Assembly (NCBI GenBank): GCA_008729055.1 | Contig: SDUX01000121.1 | Coordinates: 1-64,000, forward strand | Direction: 5' to 3' | Length of the DNA: 64,000 bases | Source of the DNA: Pyropia haitanensis | Lineage: Eukaryota > Rhodophyta > Bangiophyceae > Bangiales > Bangiaceae | Part shown: in pieces, positions 30,140-40,617 of the stretch | How positions within the stretch are numbered: the first letter of the stretch is position 1 | How the letters are laid out: the number at the start of each line of letters is the position of its first letter | Translations under genes and position numbers: made by a program | The notes under the pieces: model-generated | Told to the model about the DNA's origin: nothing | The model's database searches: none | What the model saw: only the letters and a program-made list of their open reading frames with translations

Positions 30140-30787
30140 TGGCACGTCCGCTAAAAATGGGACACTCAGTTTCCTACGACAATCTTTGCCCCAGTGAACT
30201 CGCGACGTCAGGCACCCAATCAATTCTCTGAGGGACGAGCTGCGCTGATCTCCAGATCGAATGATCAGCGCCACGGGAACCTTGGGTGGTCCGATTTGGG
30301 ACCGGTGTCGGTCCTTCGGACAATCGATCATCGAGACCAGTCAGATCAAGGTCGATTCCTGTTTGTCAAGCCAATGAGATGCGTCCACGCTGCGCTGTTA
30401 GCCTCGCTACTGATTCTGTGTTCAGAAACAGGCGCCACGTTGGCCACTCGACCGCAATAGTTTCTGAAAGGAATGGCCTCCAGAGCCCTCGATAATGAGC
30501 CAGAGTGTGGCCACCCGCCCCCACGGCCTCTATTCGGGCTCCCCTAGCTCGTCTAGCAAATTGTTTCTCAAAAGTTTGACTCCAAGACTAAAAGCACACC
30601 CGAGCCGACCCCTGAGAGGCACGTCAGGCGCCCTTTGGACGTCAAATTAGGGGCAGTCGGTGTCGTGATCGCACTCGAGTTGGCCGACCAGAGCAGAAGT
30701 TTGATTTCATGCATCGATTGCACCACTCAGATGGGATGGGAGTTTCCCAGACAAACACCGCGTGTCCCATTTTTGGCGGACGTGCCA
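30140..30787. mobile_element. MITE-like element, 648 bp, TA target duplication
   Basis: Terminal inverted repeats of 26 bp, starting TGGCACGTCCGC, lie at 30140-30165 and 30762-30787 and differ at a single position (T versus C at position 13). Each end is flanked by TA (30138-30139 and 30788-30789). There is no transposase frame inside, and the interior is less GC-rich than its surroundings. TA duplication and size fit a Tc1/mariner-type non-autonomous element. Confidence 0.65.
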
Positions 30788-32412
30788 TAATAAACTCTCA
30801 CGGTCGTTTCGAAACTTTGTGGGGGGACCGGGCTAATCCTGGGGGGACCGGGGGGACCCCCCTCAAATGAGCATTCCAGAGGGGTGCCGGTCCCCCCACG
30901 TCGAATGAGTGTAGCTTCCGCGTTGCGACACGGACGGGCGCAGCGGGAACGCCCCCCCCCTTGCTGGTCGCGGCCGCGGTCGCCACGGTCGCCGCGACCG
31001 CTCCTCCCCCCCCCCCTTCCCCCCCCCTCCCCCCCGCCCACGGTCACCGCGCCGCCACGGTGGTGGTGGATGAGCGCGCCCGCGACGCCGTCGCCAACAA
31101 CTTGGACGCACGTGGGCGGGGCGGCCCGCGCTGCCGCGGCCACCCCGCTGCCGCGGCCACCCCGCTGCCGCGGCCACCCCGCTGCCGCGGCCGCGCCGCC
31201 CGCGTGGCGACCCTGCGGCGGCGGCCGCCCCACTGCGGCGGCCCTGCATGAGGCGGACGCTGCCGCCGCCGCCGGTCGGCGGCTCGCAAAGAGGTACGAA
31301 TTGTGCGTCGCGGCTCGCCGTGGCGCGCGCCCCCCCCGCTCCCGCGCCCGCGTCGCGGCGGGTGCCGCGCGGTGGGATCCTCGTCGGGGGTGGCTCGCCG
31401 CGGCCGCCGCCGCGCTCTCTCCACTTGGCCGTGTGTGTGGCCGATTCCCCCGGTCGCCGCTGTCCTCGGCGGTGGCGGTGCGCGCGTCCCTTGGTGGTGC
31501 GCCGCGCAGCGGGAGGGACGGCGGGGGGGCGGGGGGGGGGGGCGGGGGTGCGGGAGGAGGGCGCGCCGACGGCCCCTGCATCACCGCCGGCGTTGCCGTC
31601 GCGGCCCACGCGGCACTCCTTGCCTTGCGCTACCGCGGCGCCCTCCCACTGCCAGCGCATCCGTGCGCCCGCCGCGGCGGGCGTTGGCGGTGCTGGCGGT
31701 GGCGGTCGGCACCGCGCCGCGGCCGCCCGCGCCGCCGACGGCGGGGGGGGCGTGTGCATTTGGGGCGGCCCCACGTACGGGGGATGCCGGCCGCCGCGTG
31801 CCGCCCCCCGCCGCGTGCGTTTTGCCGTGTGGCGGCCGCGGGCGGCGGCGGCGGCCCCGTGGCCGCCGCCCCGCCGCTTGACGTCATGGCACGGGGGGGG
31901 GGGGTGGGGGCGGGCTGCCAGGGGGAGGCCGTGCACAACACGCCCACGCGGGACGCTGGGACGGCAGTGACGGCGGAGGGGGGCGGCGTGGGGTGGGGCG
32001 CCAGACGTGCGCGGCGGGTCGCCCGCCCGCGCACGCCGGCTGTGGGGGTGAGCCGCCCCCTGCGAGGGCACTCCGCGGCGCGGCCTTTGGCGTCGTGCAG
32101 GGTGCGACAGGGCGGCGGCGGCGGCGGCGCCATGGCCGGGCGGGTGGGCGGCCGACGTAAAAGGCGGCCCCGCCGCGCCGTACGTGGGTACCGTTGACCG
32201 GCACCCACCACCGGCCGACGCAGACAGGACGCGCAGCGACAGCGGCAGAGGGTGACTGGCTGGCACAGGCGACGCGCGCCGTCACCGCTGGTGGCGTCTC
32301 TTTCGTCTCCCCCCGCGCGCGCCGCTGTCCCGCGGGTGCCTGGTGACGCGCCTTGCCTCTGACCCGCAACAGCCCCGACTGACGTGGGCGGTGCCACCGT
32401 GGGCGTGTCGCG
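30788..32412. other. Region upstream of the GH5 gene, no recognised gene
   Basis: A long + strand frame (30884-32197) is open but Arg/Ala/Gly-rich. One part, near 31585-31650 (ITAGVAVAAHAALLALRYRG), could be a membrane helix, but no family or boundary can be defended. The promoter of the GH5 gene should lie near 32300-32412. Confidence 0.35.
31130..31193. repeat. 17-bp minisatellite, about 3.7 copies
   Basis: The unit GCTGCCGCGGCCACCCC is repeated with perfect identity in the first three copies; the fourth diverges. Confidence 0.85.
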
Positions 32413-33747
32413 ATGGGTGGGGTGACCAAGCGCGTGTCTGGCCTGGCCGCCGCGGCGGTGGCGGTAGCGGCGCTCGCCACCGGCGGCGTCGTGGCGGCGC
32501 CGCCGCGGGCGATGGCCGAGCCCGCCGCGCCCGTCGTACACGGCAGCGACGCGGCGCTGCCGCCGCGGAGCGCCGCGCCCGTCGACGCGGACATGGACGG
32601 GGCGGCGTCAGCGGGCGGCGCGTCGGCCCGGCTGGCACGGTCGTGGCGGTCGCGGCCGCGGGTGGACTTTGCGTCCAAGGGCGGCAAGCTGTACGCCAAT
32701 GGCAAGCCGTTTACGCTCGTCGGCGTCAACTGGTTTGGCTTTGAGACCGACACCGCCCTCGTCCACGGCCTGTGGACGGACCAGTCGATGGACTCGCTGC
32801 TCGATACGGTCGCGGCGCTCGGCTACAACTCCCTGCGGGTGCCCCTCGCGCTGGACAACCTCCTGGCCAACCCGGTGGTGACCGCGTACAATGGGAACGT
32901 GGCGGCCAACAAGCAGCTCGACGGCAAGCGCATGCTCGACGCCCTCGACATGCTCGTCAAAAAGGCGGCGGACCGGCACCTGCTCATCCTCCTCGACATG
33001 CACCGCCTCGAGGCGGCGTTGTGGCCCGACCCGAAGGGCCTGTGGTACAACGAGCGCCACAGCGAGGGCGACGTGCGGGCCGCGTGGATGGCGCTCGCGC
33101 GGCGCTACTGCGCCGCGTGGAACGTCATTGGCGCGGACCTCATCAACGAGCCGCACGGTGCCAACTGGGGCAGCGGCGTCCGTGAGGACGACTGGCGGAT
33201 GGCGGCGGAGCGGCTGGGCAACGCCGTCCTCGACGTCTGCCCGCGGCTGCTCATCTTTGTCGGGGGCGTCGGCAACCCGCCAGTGACGCCCATCGTCGGC
33301 CCCGACTGGGCGTTTTGGGGGGAGAACCTGGCCGGCGCGTGCGCGCACCCGGTGCGGCTGTCCAACCCGGCGCGCCTCGTCTACTCGCCGCACGTGTACG
33401 GGCCGTCGGTGTCGTGGATGGACTACTTTGCAGACCGCGCGTACCCGGCCAACCTGGACGCGGTGTGGGAGGCCCACTTTGGCAAGGTCACCTCCTGCTC
33501 GGCCGCCGCGATGGTCCTTGGCGAGTTTGGCGGCGACACGGAGGTGGCCAAGGACCTCCAGTTCCAGCGCCGCCTCGTCGGGTGGATGCGCAACCGCGGG
33601 GTGGGCGGCTTTGTGTGGGCGCTCAACCCCAACTCGGGGGACACCAAGGGCATCGTCGGCGACGACTGGAAGACGCCCGTCGCGCACAAGAAGCGCCTCT
33701 ACTCCAAGCTCCCCGCGAGCAGCGTCAAGTCGCTGCGGCAGCGGTAA
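32413..33747 (+). CDS. Secreted glycoside hydrolase family 5 (cellulase/mannanase type)
   Basis: 444 residues from the ATG at 32413, single exon. An N-terminal signal peptide is visible (VTKRVSGLAAAAVAVAALAT), then a low-complexity linker to about residue 85. The TIM-barrel catalytic domain starts near 'GKPFTLVGVNWFGFET'. The GH5 acid/base Glu is in ADLINEPHG (about residue 243) and the nucleophile Glu in AMVLGEFGG (about residue 375). SPHVYGPSV and GGFVWALNPNSGDT give the conserved aromatic and His positions of the active site. GH5 enzymes cut beta-1,4 glucans or mannans; substrate cannot be told from sequence alone. A role in cell-wall turnover is an inference. The closest feel is of actinobacterial endoglucanases, so acquisition by transfer is worth testing. 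Confidence 0.85.
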   Translation: MGGVTKRVSGLAAAAVAVAALATGGVVAAPPRAMAEPAAPVVHGSDAALPPRSAAPVDADMDGAASAGGASARLARSWRSRPRVDFASKGGKLYANGKPFTLVGVNWFGFETDTALVHGLWTDQSMDSLLDTVAALGYNSLRVPLALDNLLANPVVTAYNGNVAANKQLDGKRMLDALDMLVKKAADRHLLILLDMHRLEAALWPDPKGLWYNERHSEGDVRAAWMALARRYCAAWNVIGADLINEPHGANWGSGVREDDWRMAAERLGNAVLDVCPRLLIFVGGVGNPPVTPIVGPDWAFWGENLAGACAHPVRLSNPARLVYSPHVYGPSVSWMDYFADRAYPANLDAVWEAHFGKVTSCSAAAMVLGEFGGDTEVAKDLQFQRRLVGWMRNRGVGGFVWALNPNSGDTKGIVGDDWKTPVAHKKRLYSKLPASSVKSLRQR

Positions 33748-34325
33748 GTGGAACGGCCGCCACTGGCGCCAGCGGCGGTGGGGCCGCTGGCACGTGGACG
33801 CCCGCGTACGCAGCGCGGCTGTATGACTTGTGGCGCCCCCTTGGCGGGGGCCCGCCCATGCCCGCTGTATGTATCACGATGCTGGACCGCACGCCGTGGG
33901 GGCGTCGTAACTCATGTTTTGTTGATACTAGTTTTTGTTCTTGATACGGTTGTTCGACGCCGGTGCTTGTGGTTGGACTGCCTCGTCATGCGGCCTCGCA
34001 CAGCCGCTGGACCAGCTGGTCAGACCCCACCGGGCTGTGTGCCGGCGCACCGCGCTGTGCATCCATGTACAGGGCCCTGGGGCAGCGCGCACGTGGGATC
34101 TTCTCCCGTTGGGCGGGCTGCTGGCAGCGGGCCGGCACGCCCGACCCGTCCGCCCTCATCCCCCTCCCGTTTACCAGGTGCCCCTGACGCGGGTCGCGGT
34201 CGGTGCGGGGTCCACCTCTGCCGACGCTGACGGCGGGCGGCGGGCGGCGGGCGACGGGCGGCGGGCGACGGGCGGCGGGTGGCGGTGCCCGCCCACACGC
34301 TGGGGTAGGTGGAGCCCCCCAGCGC
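33748..34325. other. Convergent intergenic region
   Basis: Between the 3' ends of the GH5 and kinase genes. No gene seen. A GGGCGGC-type microsatellite lies at about 34225-34285. The kinase C-terminus could be slightly misplaced, since the run-out frame is Gly/Glu-rich. Confidence 0.45.
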
Positions 34326-35661
34326 TCAGGCCGGCGGCGCCTCCTCCCCCCCTTCCCCTTCCCACACCATCCACGTGCCTTCCACGTCGTCGTCGCCGCC
34401 GGCGTGCCCCCCCCCCCCAGCAGAGCGCCCCCCCCCCCACCGGCCGTCCTTCTCCACCCCCGCCAGGAGCGTGCCCACGCGCGCGGCCCACCCCCCCACC
34501 GCGGGGATGCTCGAAAAGAGCACGCGCAGGCCGCCACGGCGGGCGCGCACCGCCGCCGACGCGGCGGCGACCTTGGCGCCCATCCCGCCCGTCACGTCGT
34601 GGGCGGCCACGTCCGTGGCGGCGACCGCGCCGCCGCCGGCGGCGGCGGCGGCCGTCGGGTCGTCGTCGCCGCCGCCGCGGGCGGCCGACACGGTCAGCGT
34701 CGGGAGGAGGCGCGCGTCGGGGTGGCCGGGTGGGTGGGTGTAGACGCCGGCGGTGGAACTCAGCAGCAGCACCCTGTGGGGGGGGGGGGGGGGGGGGGGG
34801 AGGGGGAGAGGAGAGCAGCACGGGGGCGAGGCCAGGGGGGGGGGGCACAGACACGGGTGGGCGCAGTCGGGCGTCATGGCCACGCGAGGGAGAGACGCCC
34901 AAGTCCAGCGGCGAGGGGTGGTGTCCCACAGCCGCGGGCCAACCCCGGTCGTAGACAGAGGCAGCGCGGGCGACCACGCAGCACACAGTCAGTGATGCCA
35001 GCGCCGCGACGCACGCGCTGGACGTGTACGCCACAGCGTCTCCCCAGTCAGCCCCCCCCCCCCCCCCCGCCCCCCCCTCCTTCACCCCCTCCTCCTCTCC
35101 CGATACTCTACCACGCTCCCACGTACAGCCGCGGCCGCAGGGCGGCGGCGAGCTCCACGGCGAGGGCGTCCCCCCCCACGATGGAGCAGGCCCACCCCCC
35201 CCCCTCCCCCCGCACGTGCACGTCGCCATGGACGATGGGCACAAAGCCACGGCGGAGCCAGCGGTGGACGGCGGGGGCGACCCCCCCCCCCCCCCCCCCC
35301 GCCGGCGGGGCCACCGCCAGCGGCGGCAGCGCCACCGCCGCGACGCCCGCGGCGAGGACCGCGTCGACGAGCAGCCCCGACAGGCGGCAGACCGCCGCGT
35401 GCGTGGCCGCCACCCCCGCGGTGCCGCCACGGCCGAGGTGTACGCCCGCGGCGGCGGCTTCGTGGTGGCCAAACGAGCCCGCCCCGTGGATGACGACCAG
35501 GTGGGGGTGCGCCGCCGCGAGCGTGGCGACCACCGCCGCCGCGGCGGCCACCGCGGCGGCGTTGACCGACCCGCGGACGGCCTTGTGGGTGAGCGCGCTG
35601 CCGCCGAGCTTGATGACCAGGGGGGGGGGTCCAGCGGCGGCAGCGGCAGCTGCGGTGCCAT
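34326..35661 (-). CDS. IPK: Isopentenyl phosphate kinase (two exons)
   Basis: An amino acid kinase-fold enzyme that phosphorylates isopentenyl phosphate to isopentenyl diphosphate, salvaging isoprenoid units. Exon 1 carries VIKLGGSALTHK (ATP-binding loop), VVIHGAGSFGHHEA, FVPIVHGDVHV and SIVGGDALAVELA. Exon 2 carries STAGVYTHPPGHPDARLLP and DVTGGMGAKVAAA and ends in a GT-W motif. The intron 34774-35126 has donor GTACGTGG and acceptor CCCACAG and restores the frame through LVLLLSSTAGVYT. No in-frame ATG precedes the kinase domain as given. The ATG at 35661 would be in frame if the G run at 35620-35629 (10 bases) were one longer, so a homopolymer error is the likely cause. The family motifs are clear; the C-terminal tail is less sure. 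Confidence 0.85.
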
Positions 35662-36100
35662 TGCAGCGGGCGGTGGCCGGGTCAGCCGGCCGGCCGACCG
35701 AGGGCGACGATGGGGATGGGCAGCGCGGGCAGCGCGGGTCCAACGCTGACCTGACGCAGGCGGGTGATCACGCGTGTTCCCGCCAACGGTGGGCACAGTA
35801 CGTCAAGTATTTACATGGTGAGAGCTACTTTTCCCGAATAAAAGTTGACATAACGTTTCGTTGTACTGTACCCTTTCTTGTGTTCTCGTGCCGACCATTC
35901 GTGTGTTGAAAAGGGCGCGCTGGTCTGGTCCTGGCACGCGCGGCGCGCGCTCGACCCCTTGCGCGTCTTGTCATCGACGAGCGGCTTGGCCAGCCGCGTT
36001 TTTTTTTTTTTTTTTCGTGACGACTGAGCCCCCCCCCAGGTGCACACGCCCGCTGGCCGCTTCCCCCCCCCCCCCCCCGCAGCGCTTCCCTGTCGCTGTC
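35662..36100. other. Divergent promoter region with T17 tract
   Basis: Head-to-head space between the kinase and ARID genes. It holds an uninterrupted run of 17 T (35999-36015), the longest A/T tract noticed in the window, about 85 bp before the ARID ATG, plus C runs. Shared regulation of the two genes is possible. Confidence 0.45.
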
Positions 36101-37062
36101 ATGACGCCCGGTCGCGGCATGGAACCCCCCCCCCCCTGCGTCGTGGCGAATGGCCGCGCCGGCTTTGCCGACGCCGCCGCCCTCACCGCCGCCCTCGACG
36201 TGCAGGCGCTGACGCCCTACGCGACCGCCGCGGACAATGCGGGCCTCGTCTACGTGTCCGAGTCCCTCACCACCCGCCCGCCGCGGACGCCCGCCGGCGA
36301 CGCTGCCGCCGTCCGCGCCGCCTGGGCGGCCGACCACTCCGCGTTTATGGCCGACGCGGGGCGGCCCGAGTTCCGCGTGCCGACCGTCGCGGGCGCGCCG
36401 CTCGACATCTTTGCGCTCTACGCGGCGGTGCTGCGGCTGGGTGGCCTCCATTCCGTCATGGCCAACCGGGCGTTCAAGCTGGTCGCGCGGCAGCTGGCGC
36501 TGCCCAAGAGCTGCACCTCTGCCGCGTACGTCCTCCGCACCACGTACGAGCGGCTGCTGTTTGACTATGAGCAGGCGGCGGTGTGGGGGCGGCGGCCGCC
36601 CAAGCCACCGCCGGGGGGGGGGACCGACGCCACCGCCGGTGGCGGCGGCCGTGACGGCGGCCGCGGGGGGGTGGACGGCACGGGCGGCGCGTGGGTGGCG
36701 GCCGCCGACCGGGCGGTGGGGGCGGCCGCGGCGGCGGCGGCGGCGGGCGGCACGCCCGGCCGCTCCCCATCCCCCACCGCGGCGGGGTCACGGCCAAAGC
36801 GGCAGGCCGCGCTGGCCGCGTCGTCGGCGTTTGCCGCCGACGCGGCCGCCGCGGGCGGCAGCGACGGCGAGTACTTTGAGTACGGCGCGGCGCGGGCGTC
36901 CAAGCGGGGCCGCCGCGCCGCGTCACCGGGGGATGGGGGGGGGATGGCGGCGCCGATGGGGGGGACGCCGACGGGGGGGGGGGGGACGCCGCCGCGGGGG
37001 GGGACGCCGCCGGCGTCAGGGCCGACGCGGACGGGGATGGCGGGGATGGCGGCGGCGGCGGC

Positions 37063-37125
<63 letters not shown>

Positions 37126-37860
37126 GGCCTCGACGGCCTGCCCATCACCGCCGGCGGCGCCGTCTCGTCGGCGGCGATCGCGGCGGCGGCGGCCGGGGCG
37201 GGCATGGTCGGCGCGCCCGCCGCGGTCTTTGACGCCACCCGCCCCGGCGACAAGCTCCGCCTCGTCGCGGCGCTCGCGTCGGCCGACCGGGACGCCCGCG
37301 CGTGGGGGCTCGGCACCGCCCTCGCGCTGTCGGCCGACGGGCGGCGGGAGCTGCCGCTCCGCGACTACCCGGCGCTGCTCGACACGCTCGTCGCGCTCCT
37401 CCGCGCGTACGCGGATGGCCTGGCCGCGGCGGGGGTGGCCGCCGCCGCCGCGGGGGGGGGGATGCCCGCCGCGCCCGCCACGCCCGCCCCGCCCGCCCCG
37501 CCCGCGGCGCCAGCCGCGGCCGCCGCGACGCCCGCCGCCGCCGCCGCCGCCGCCGGCCACGCCGGTGGCGGCGGGGGGGGGGGTGCCCCCGCCGCCGTGC
37601 TGCTCGCGCTGCCCGACCCGCGTGGCGGCGACGCGGCGGCGGTGGCGGCGGTGGCGGCGGCCATCCTCCGCAACACCGCCGCGGGCGAGCGCAACGTTGG
37701 CGTCCTCGCCGAGGCGTCGGCGCTGCACGATGTGATCGCCGAGCTCGTCGGCACGCCCCCGCCCGCCGCGGCGGCCACGCCGCCCGCCGCGGCGGCCGCG
37801 CCGGTGGGGGGGCGGCCGGCCGGCCGGGGGGGGGCGGCGGCCGCGGCGGCCGCGGCGGCC

Positions 37861-37909
<49 letters not shown>

Positions 37910-38486
37910 CAGCGGGGGGCCAGCCCCCACCGACGGCGGCGGCGGCGGCCGCCGCTCCCGCGCCCGCCCCCCCGCCGGCACCCTACCGCCCCCCCGCCGC
38001 GACGCCCGCGCCCGCCATCATCGACGCCCTCCTCGACACGTGGGTGCACGTCGCGTCGGCCATGACGCTCCCCCCCCCCCCCGCCCGCCTGGCGCGGCGC
38101 CCCTCCCCGCGGCGGCGGCCGCCGCCGCGGCGGCCGCGGCGGCGGCCGCCACCGCCAGCGGCGCCGGCCGCGTCCTCGACACGGTCGTCCACCTGCTCGG
38201 GTGGACCCCCCCGCCCTTTGGGCCGCCGCCGCCCGCGGCGGTCGCCGCGTCCGCCGCCGCGCGCGTCAAGGCGGCAGAGGTGCTCGCGCGGCTCGCCGCG
38301 GCGGGCGGCCGCAACGAGGCGGCCGTCGCGGCGCGGTTTGGCGCCCTCCTCCCGGCGCTGACGGATATGCTCGCGCCCGACCCGGCGTCGGTGACGCCGT
38401 CACCGCCAGCGGCCGCCGCCGCCGCCGCCGGCACCGCCGCCACAGCTGCCGCCGCGGCCCTCCCCGCCGCCCCTGCCGCGGCGGGC

Positions 38487-38531
<45 letters not shown>

Positions 38532-38911
38532 ACCCCCCCCCAGGCCCCGGCTCGGCGTCGGCGGTGACCGCCGCGGCGCTGTCGGCGCTCGTCAACCTGA
38601 CCGGCTACGGCTGGGAGGCGCGCACCGCGGTGGCGGCGTGCCCGCGGCTCCTCGGCCGCCTCGTCGGCTGCGTCGGGCGGGCGGACATGGCGCTCCGCGC
38701 GGCGCTGGCGGTGATGAACCTGGCCGAGGCGCCGGGCAACCGCGCGGCGCTGGCGCGGTGGGAGCGGCCGCTCGTGGCGGCCGCCTTCCGCCGGTCTGCC
38801 GCGACGAGTGTGGTGGCGTGCGTGCTGTACCAGCTGCGGGGGGGGGGGGGTTGGGCGCTTGAGAGAGGGGGGGGGGGAAGGGGGAGGGGGGGGGTGCGGC
38901 GGCGCCGATGA
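36101..38911 (+). CDS. ARID-domain chromatin protein (SWI/SNF ARID1/ARID2-like), frames broken at homopolymers
   Basis: From the ATG at 36101 (MTPGRGMEPPPP), residues about 78-160 form an ARID/BRIGHT DNA-binding domain: FMADAGRPEFRVP, DIFALYAAVLRLGGLHSV and YVLRTTYERLLFDYE match its helices. The same protein continues in other frames: about 37100-38060 (DGLPITAGGAVSS, DKLRLVAALASADRDARAWG), 38085-38530 (VLDTVVHLLGW, VKAAEVLARLAAAGGRNEAA) and 38545-38911 (ALSALVNLTGYGWEARTAVA, AALAVMNLAEAPGNRAALARW). The later parts look like ARM-type helical repeats, as in BAF250/BAF200 subunits of remodelling complexes. Frame switches coincide with G/C runs at 36935-37003, 38070-38082 and 38533-38541. Small introns cannot be excluded. 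ARID call firm; orthology to ARID1 or ARID2 is inference. Confidence 0.75.
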
Positions 38912-39335
38912 TGCGCGTGGCTGGCGCCTTGGCGGTGGGCGGGGCGGAGCGGGGGGGGGGGGAGAGGTGGTAGGTGGTTTGCTGTCTGGCCACGCGATGG
39001 AGCGTGCGCTCGCATCCAGTTGTCTTCATCATGGGCTGACGGCAACGGCGCCGCCGGGCAGTTGCGCGCGGGTGTGCCAGCACCGTGCGGAGACCGCCGG
39101 TTGCGGCGCAGGGCGTGCTGGTCGCCGGTTGCCACCCCCCTACCCAGTGCCGGTTGGCGCCGCCAATGCAGATGACCCCCCGCTGCTCCCCATCGACCGA
39201 CCACACCCCACACCCGCTTTCCCTTCCCCGCACCCCACCCCGTCCCCCCGCCCCCCTTGTCCCCCGCGCCCGCCAATTCCTCCCCCTCACCCCCCCCCCC
39301 CCCCCGACGGCCCCCTCCCCGCCCCACCCCGACGC
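38912..39335. other. Convergent intergenic region
   Basis: Between the 3' ends of the ARID and reductase genes. No gene; contains G and C runs (for example 38950-38961 and 39291-39304). Confidence 0.45.
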
Positions 39336-40617
39336 TCAAGGCACGGCAAAGATGTTTTGCACCATCTGCGTCGGCACCCGCGCGGCGGCCGCCTCGAGCG
39401 CGTCCACCTCTGCGCGGCTCAACCCCCCCCCCGCCACCCCCGCCGCCGCGTTCTCCACCGCCATCTCGGGTGTCCACGCGCCCGGGATGGGCACCCCCCC
39501 CGCGGCGACCACGTACGCGATCGCCACCTGCGCGGGCGTCCAGCCGTGGGCGGCGGCGACCTCGGCGAGCACCGCGTCCAGGCCCGCGGCGGCAACCTCG
39601 GGGAGGATGCGCGCAAAGAGGCGCCGCCGCACCGGCGAGGACGGCAGCGCCGCGACCGCTCCCCCCGCCGCCGCGGCGCGGTACTTGCCGGTGAGGAGGC
39701 CCAGCGCGAGCGGGGAGTAGCCAATGGGGGTGACGCCCAGCTCGCCCGCCACCTCGGCAAACCCGTCCGTCGCGGGCCCGCGGCTCAGCAGCGACCACTG
39801 CACCTGCGCGCACACGACGGGCACGCCCCGCTCCCGCCGCAGGTACCGCTCCGCCGCGCGCAGCGCGCGGGGCCCATAGTTGCTGAGCCCCACGCCGGCC
39901 CGGATGAGCCCCGCGTGGTACGCATCCGCAAACCCATCGAACAGCGCCCGCTCCTGCCACGGCGCGTACCGCGCGGGCGACCAGTGCACCTGCGCCACGT
40001 CGGGCGGGCGGCCGAGCCGCCGCGCCGACCCGCGGGCGGCCGCCACGACCGAGCCGCGGGTGAGGCGCCACGGGTAGGTGGCGAGCTTGGTCGCCACCAC
40101 CGCCGCCGCCGCGTCGGCACCGGCGACGCGCGCGCCGCCGCCGGCCGCGGCGGGCGGGGCGGACGCGAGCGCGGCGCCGAGGAGGCTCTCGGACGTGCCC
40201 GCCAGGCCGTACGAGTCGGCCGTGTCGAAAAACGTGACGCCCGCCGCGACCGCCGCGTGGACCGACGCGGTAAACGCCGCGTCGCGGGCGGGGGTGTAGC
40301 CGTAGAGGAGGCGGTTGCCCGCCGCCCAGGTGCCCTGGCCGACCGCCGCGATGCGGCGGTCGCCGAGCGGCACCGTCGGCGTCAGCAGGGGGGCGGCGGG
40401 GGAGGGGGGAGGGGAGGGGGAGGGGGGGGGGGAGCCGCCGCCGCACGAGGGCGCCCAACGGTGACGCCCGCCGGCCGCCGCCCCGCCGGTAGGCCGCCGC
40501 CGCCGCCGCCGCCGCCGCCGCGGCGGGGTGGAGGGCCGACGGCCAGTCGCCGGGGGGGGGGCGACACGACCCGTCCAGGCGCCGCCGCGCGGGTGGTGCG
40601 AGGGGGAGAAACGCCAT
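39336..40617 (-). CDS. Aldo/keto reductase, probably plastid-targeted
   Basis: An NADPH-dependent oxidoreductase of the AKR superfamily, similar to the plastid aldo/keto reductase and pyridoxal reductase group of plants. The barrel begins at TVPLGDRRIAAVGQGTW. FFDTADSYG holds the catalytic Asp and Tyr, VVATKLATYPW the Lys, and QVHWSPARY the His strand. GVGLSNYGPRAL and the C-terminal GVPIPGAWTPEMAVENAA bind the cofactor phosphate. The reductase frame itself has no ATG. The ATG at 40617 (MAFLPLAPPARRRL) lies in another frame and gives an Ala/Arg/Pro-rich transit-peptide-like leader. The frames join if the G run at 40422-40432 is off by one or two bases. Substrate unknown. Confidence 0.82.

Noticed and set aside
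30884..32197. 437-residue + strand frame before GH5
   Set aside because: Mostly low complexity; one possible membrane helix is not enough to call a gene.
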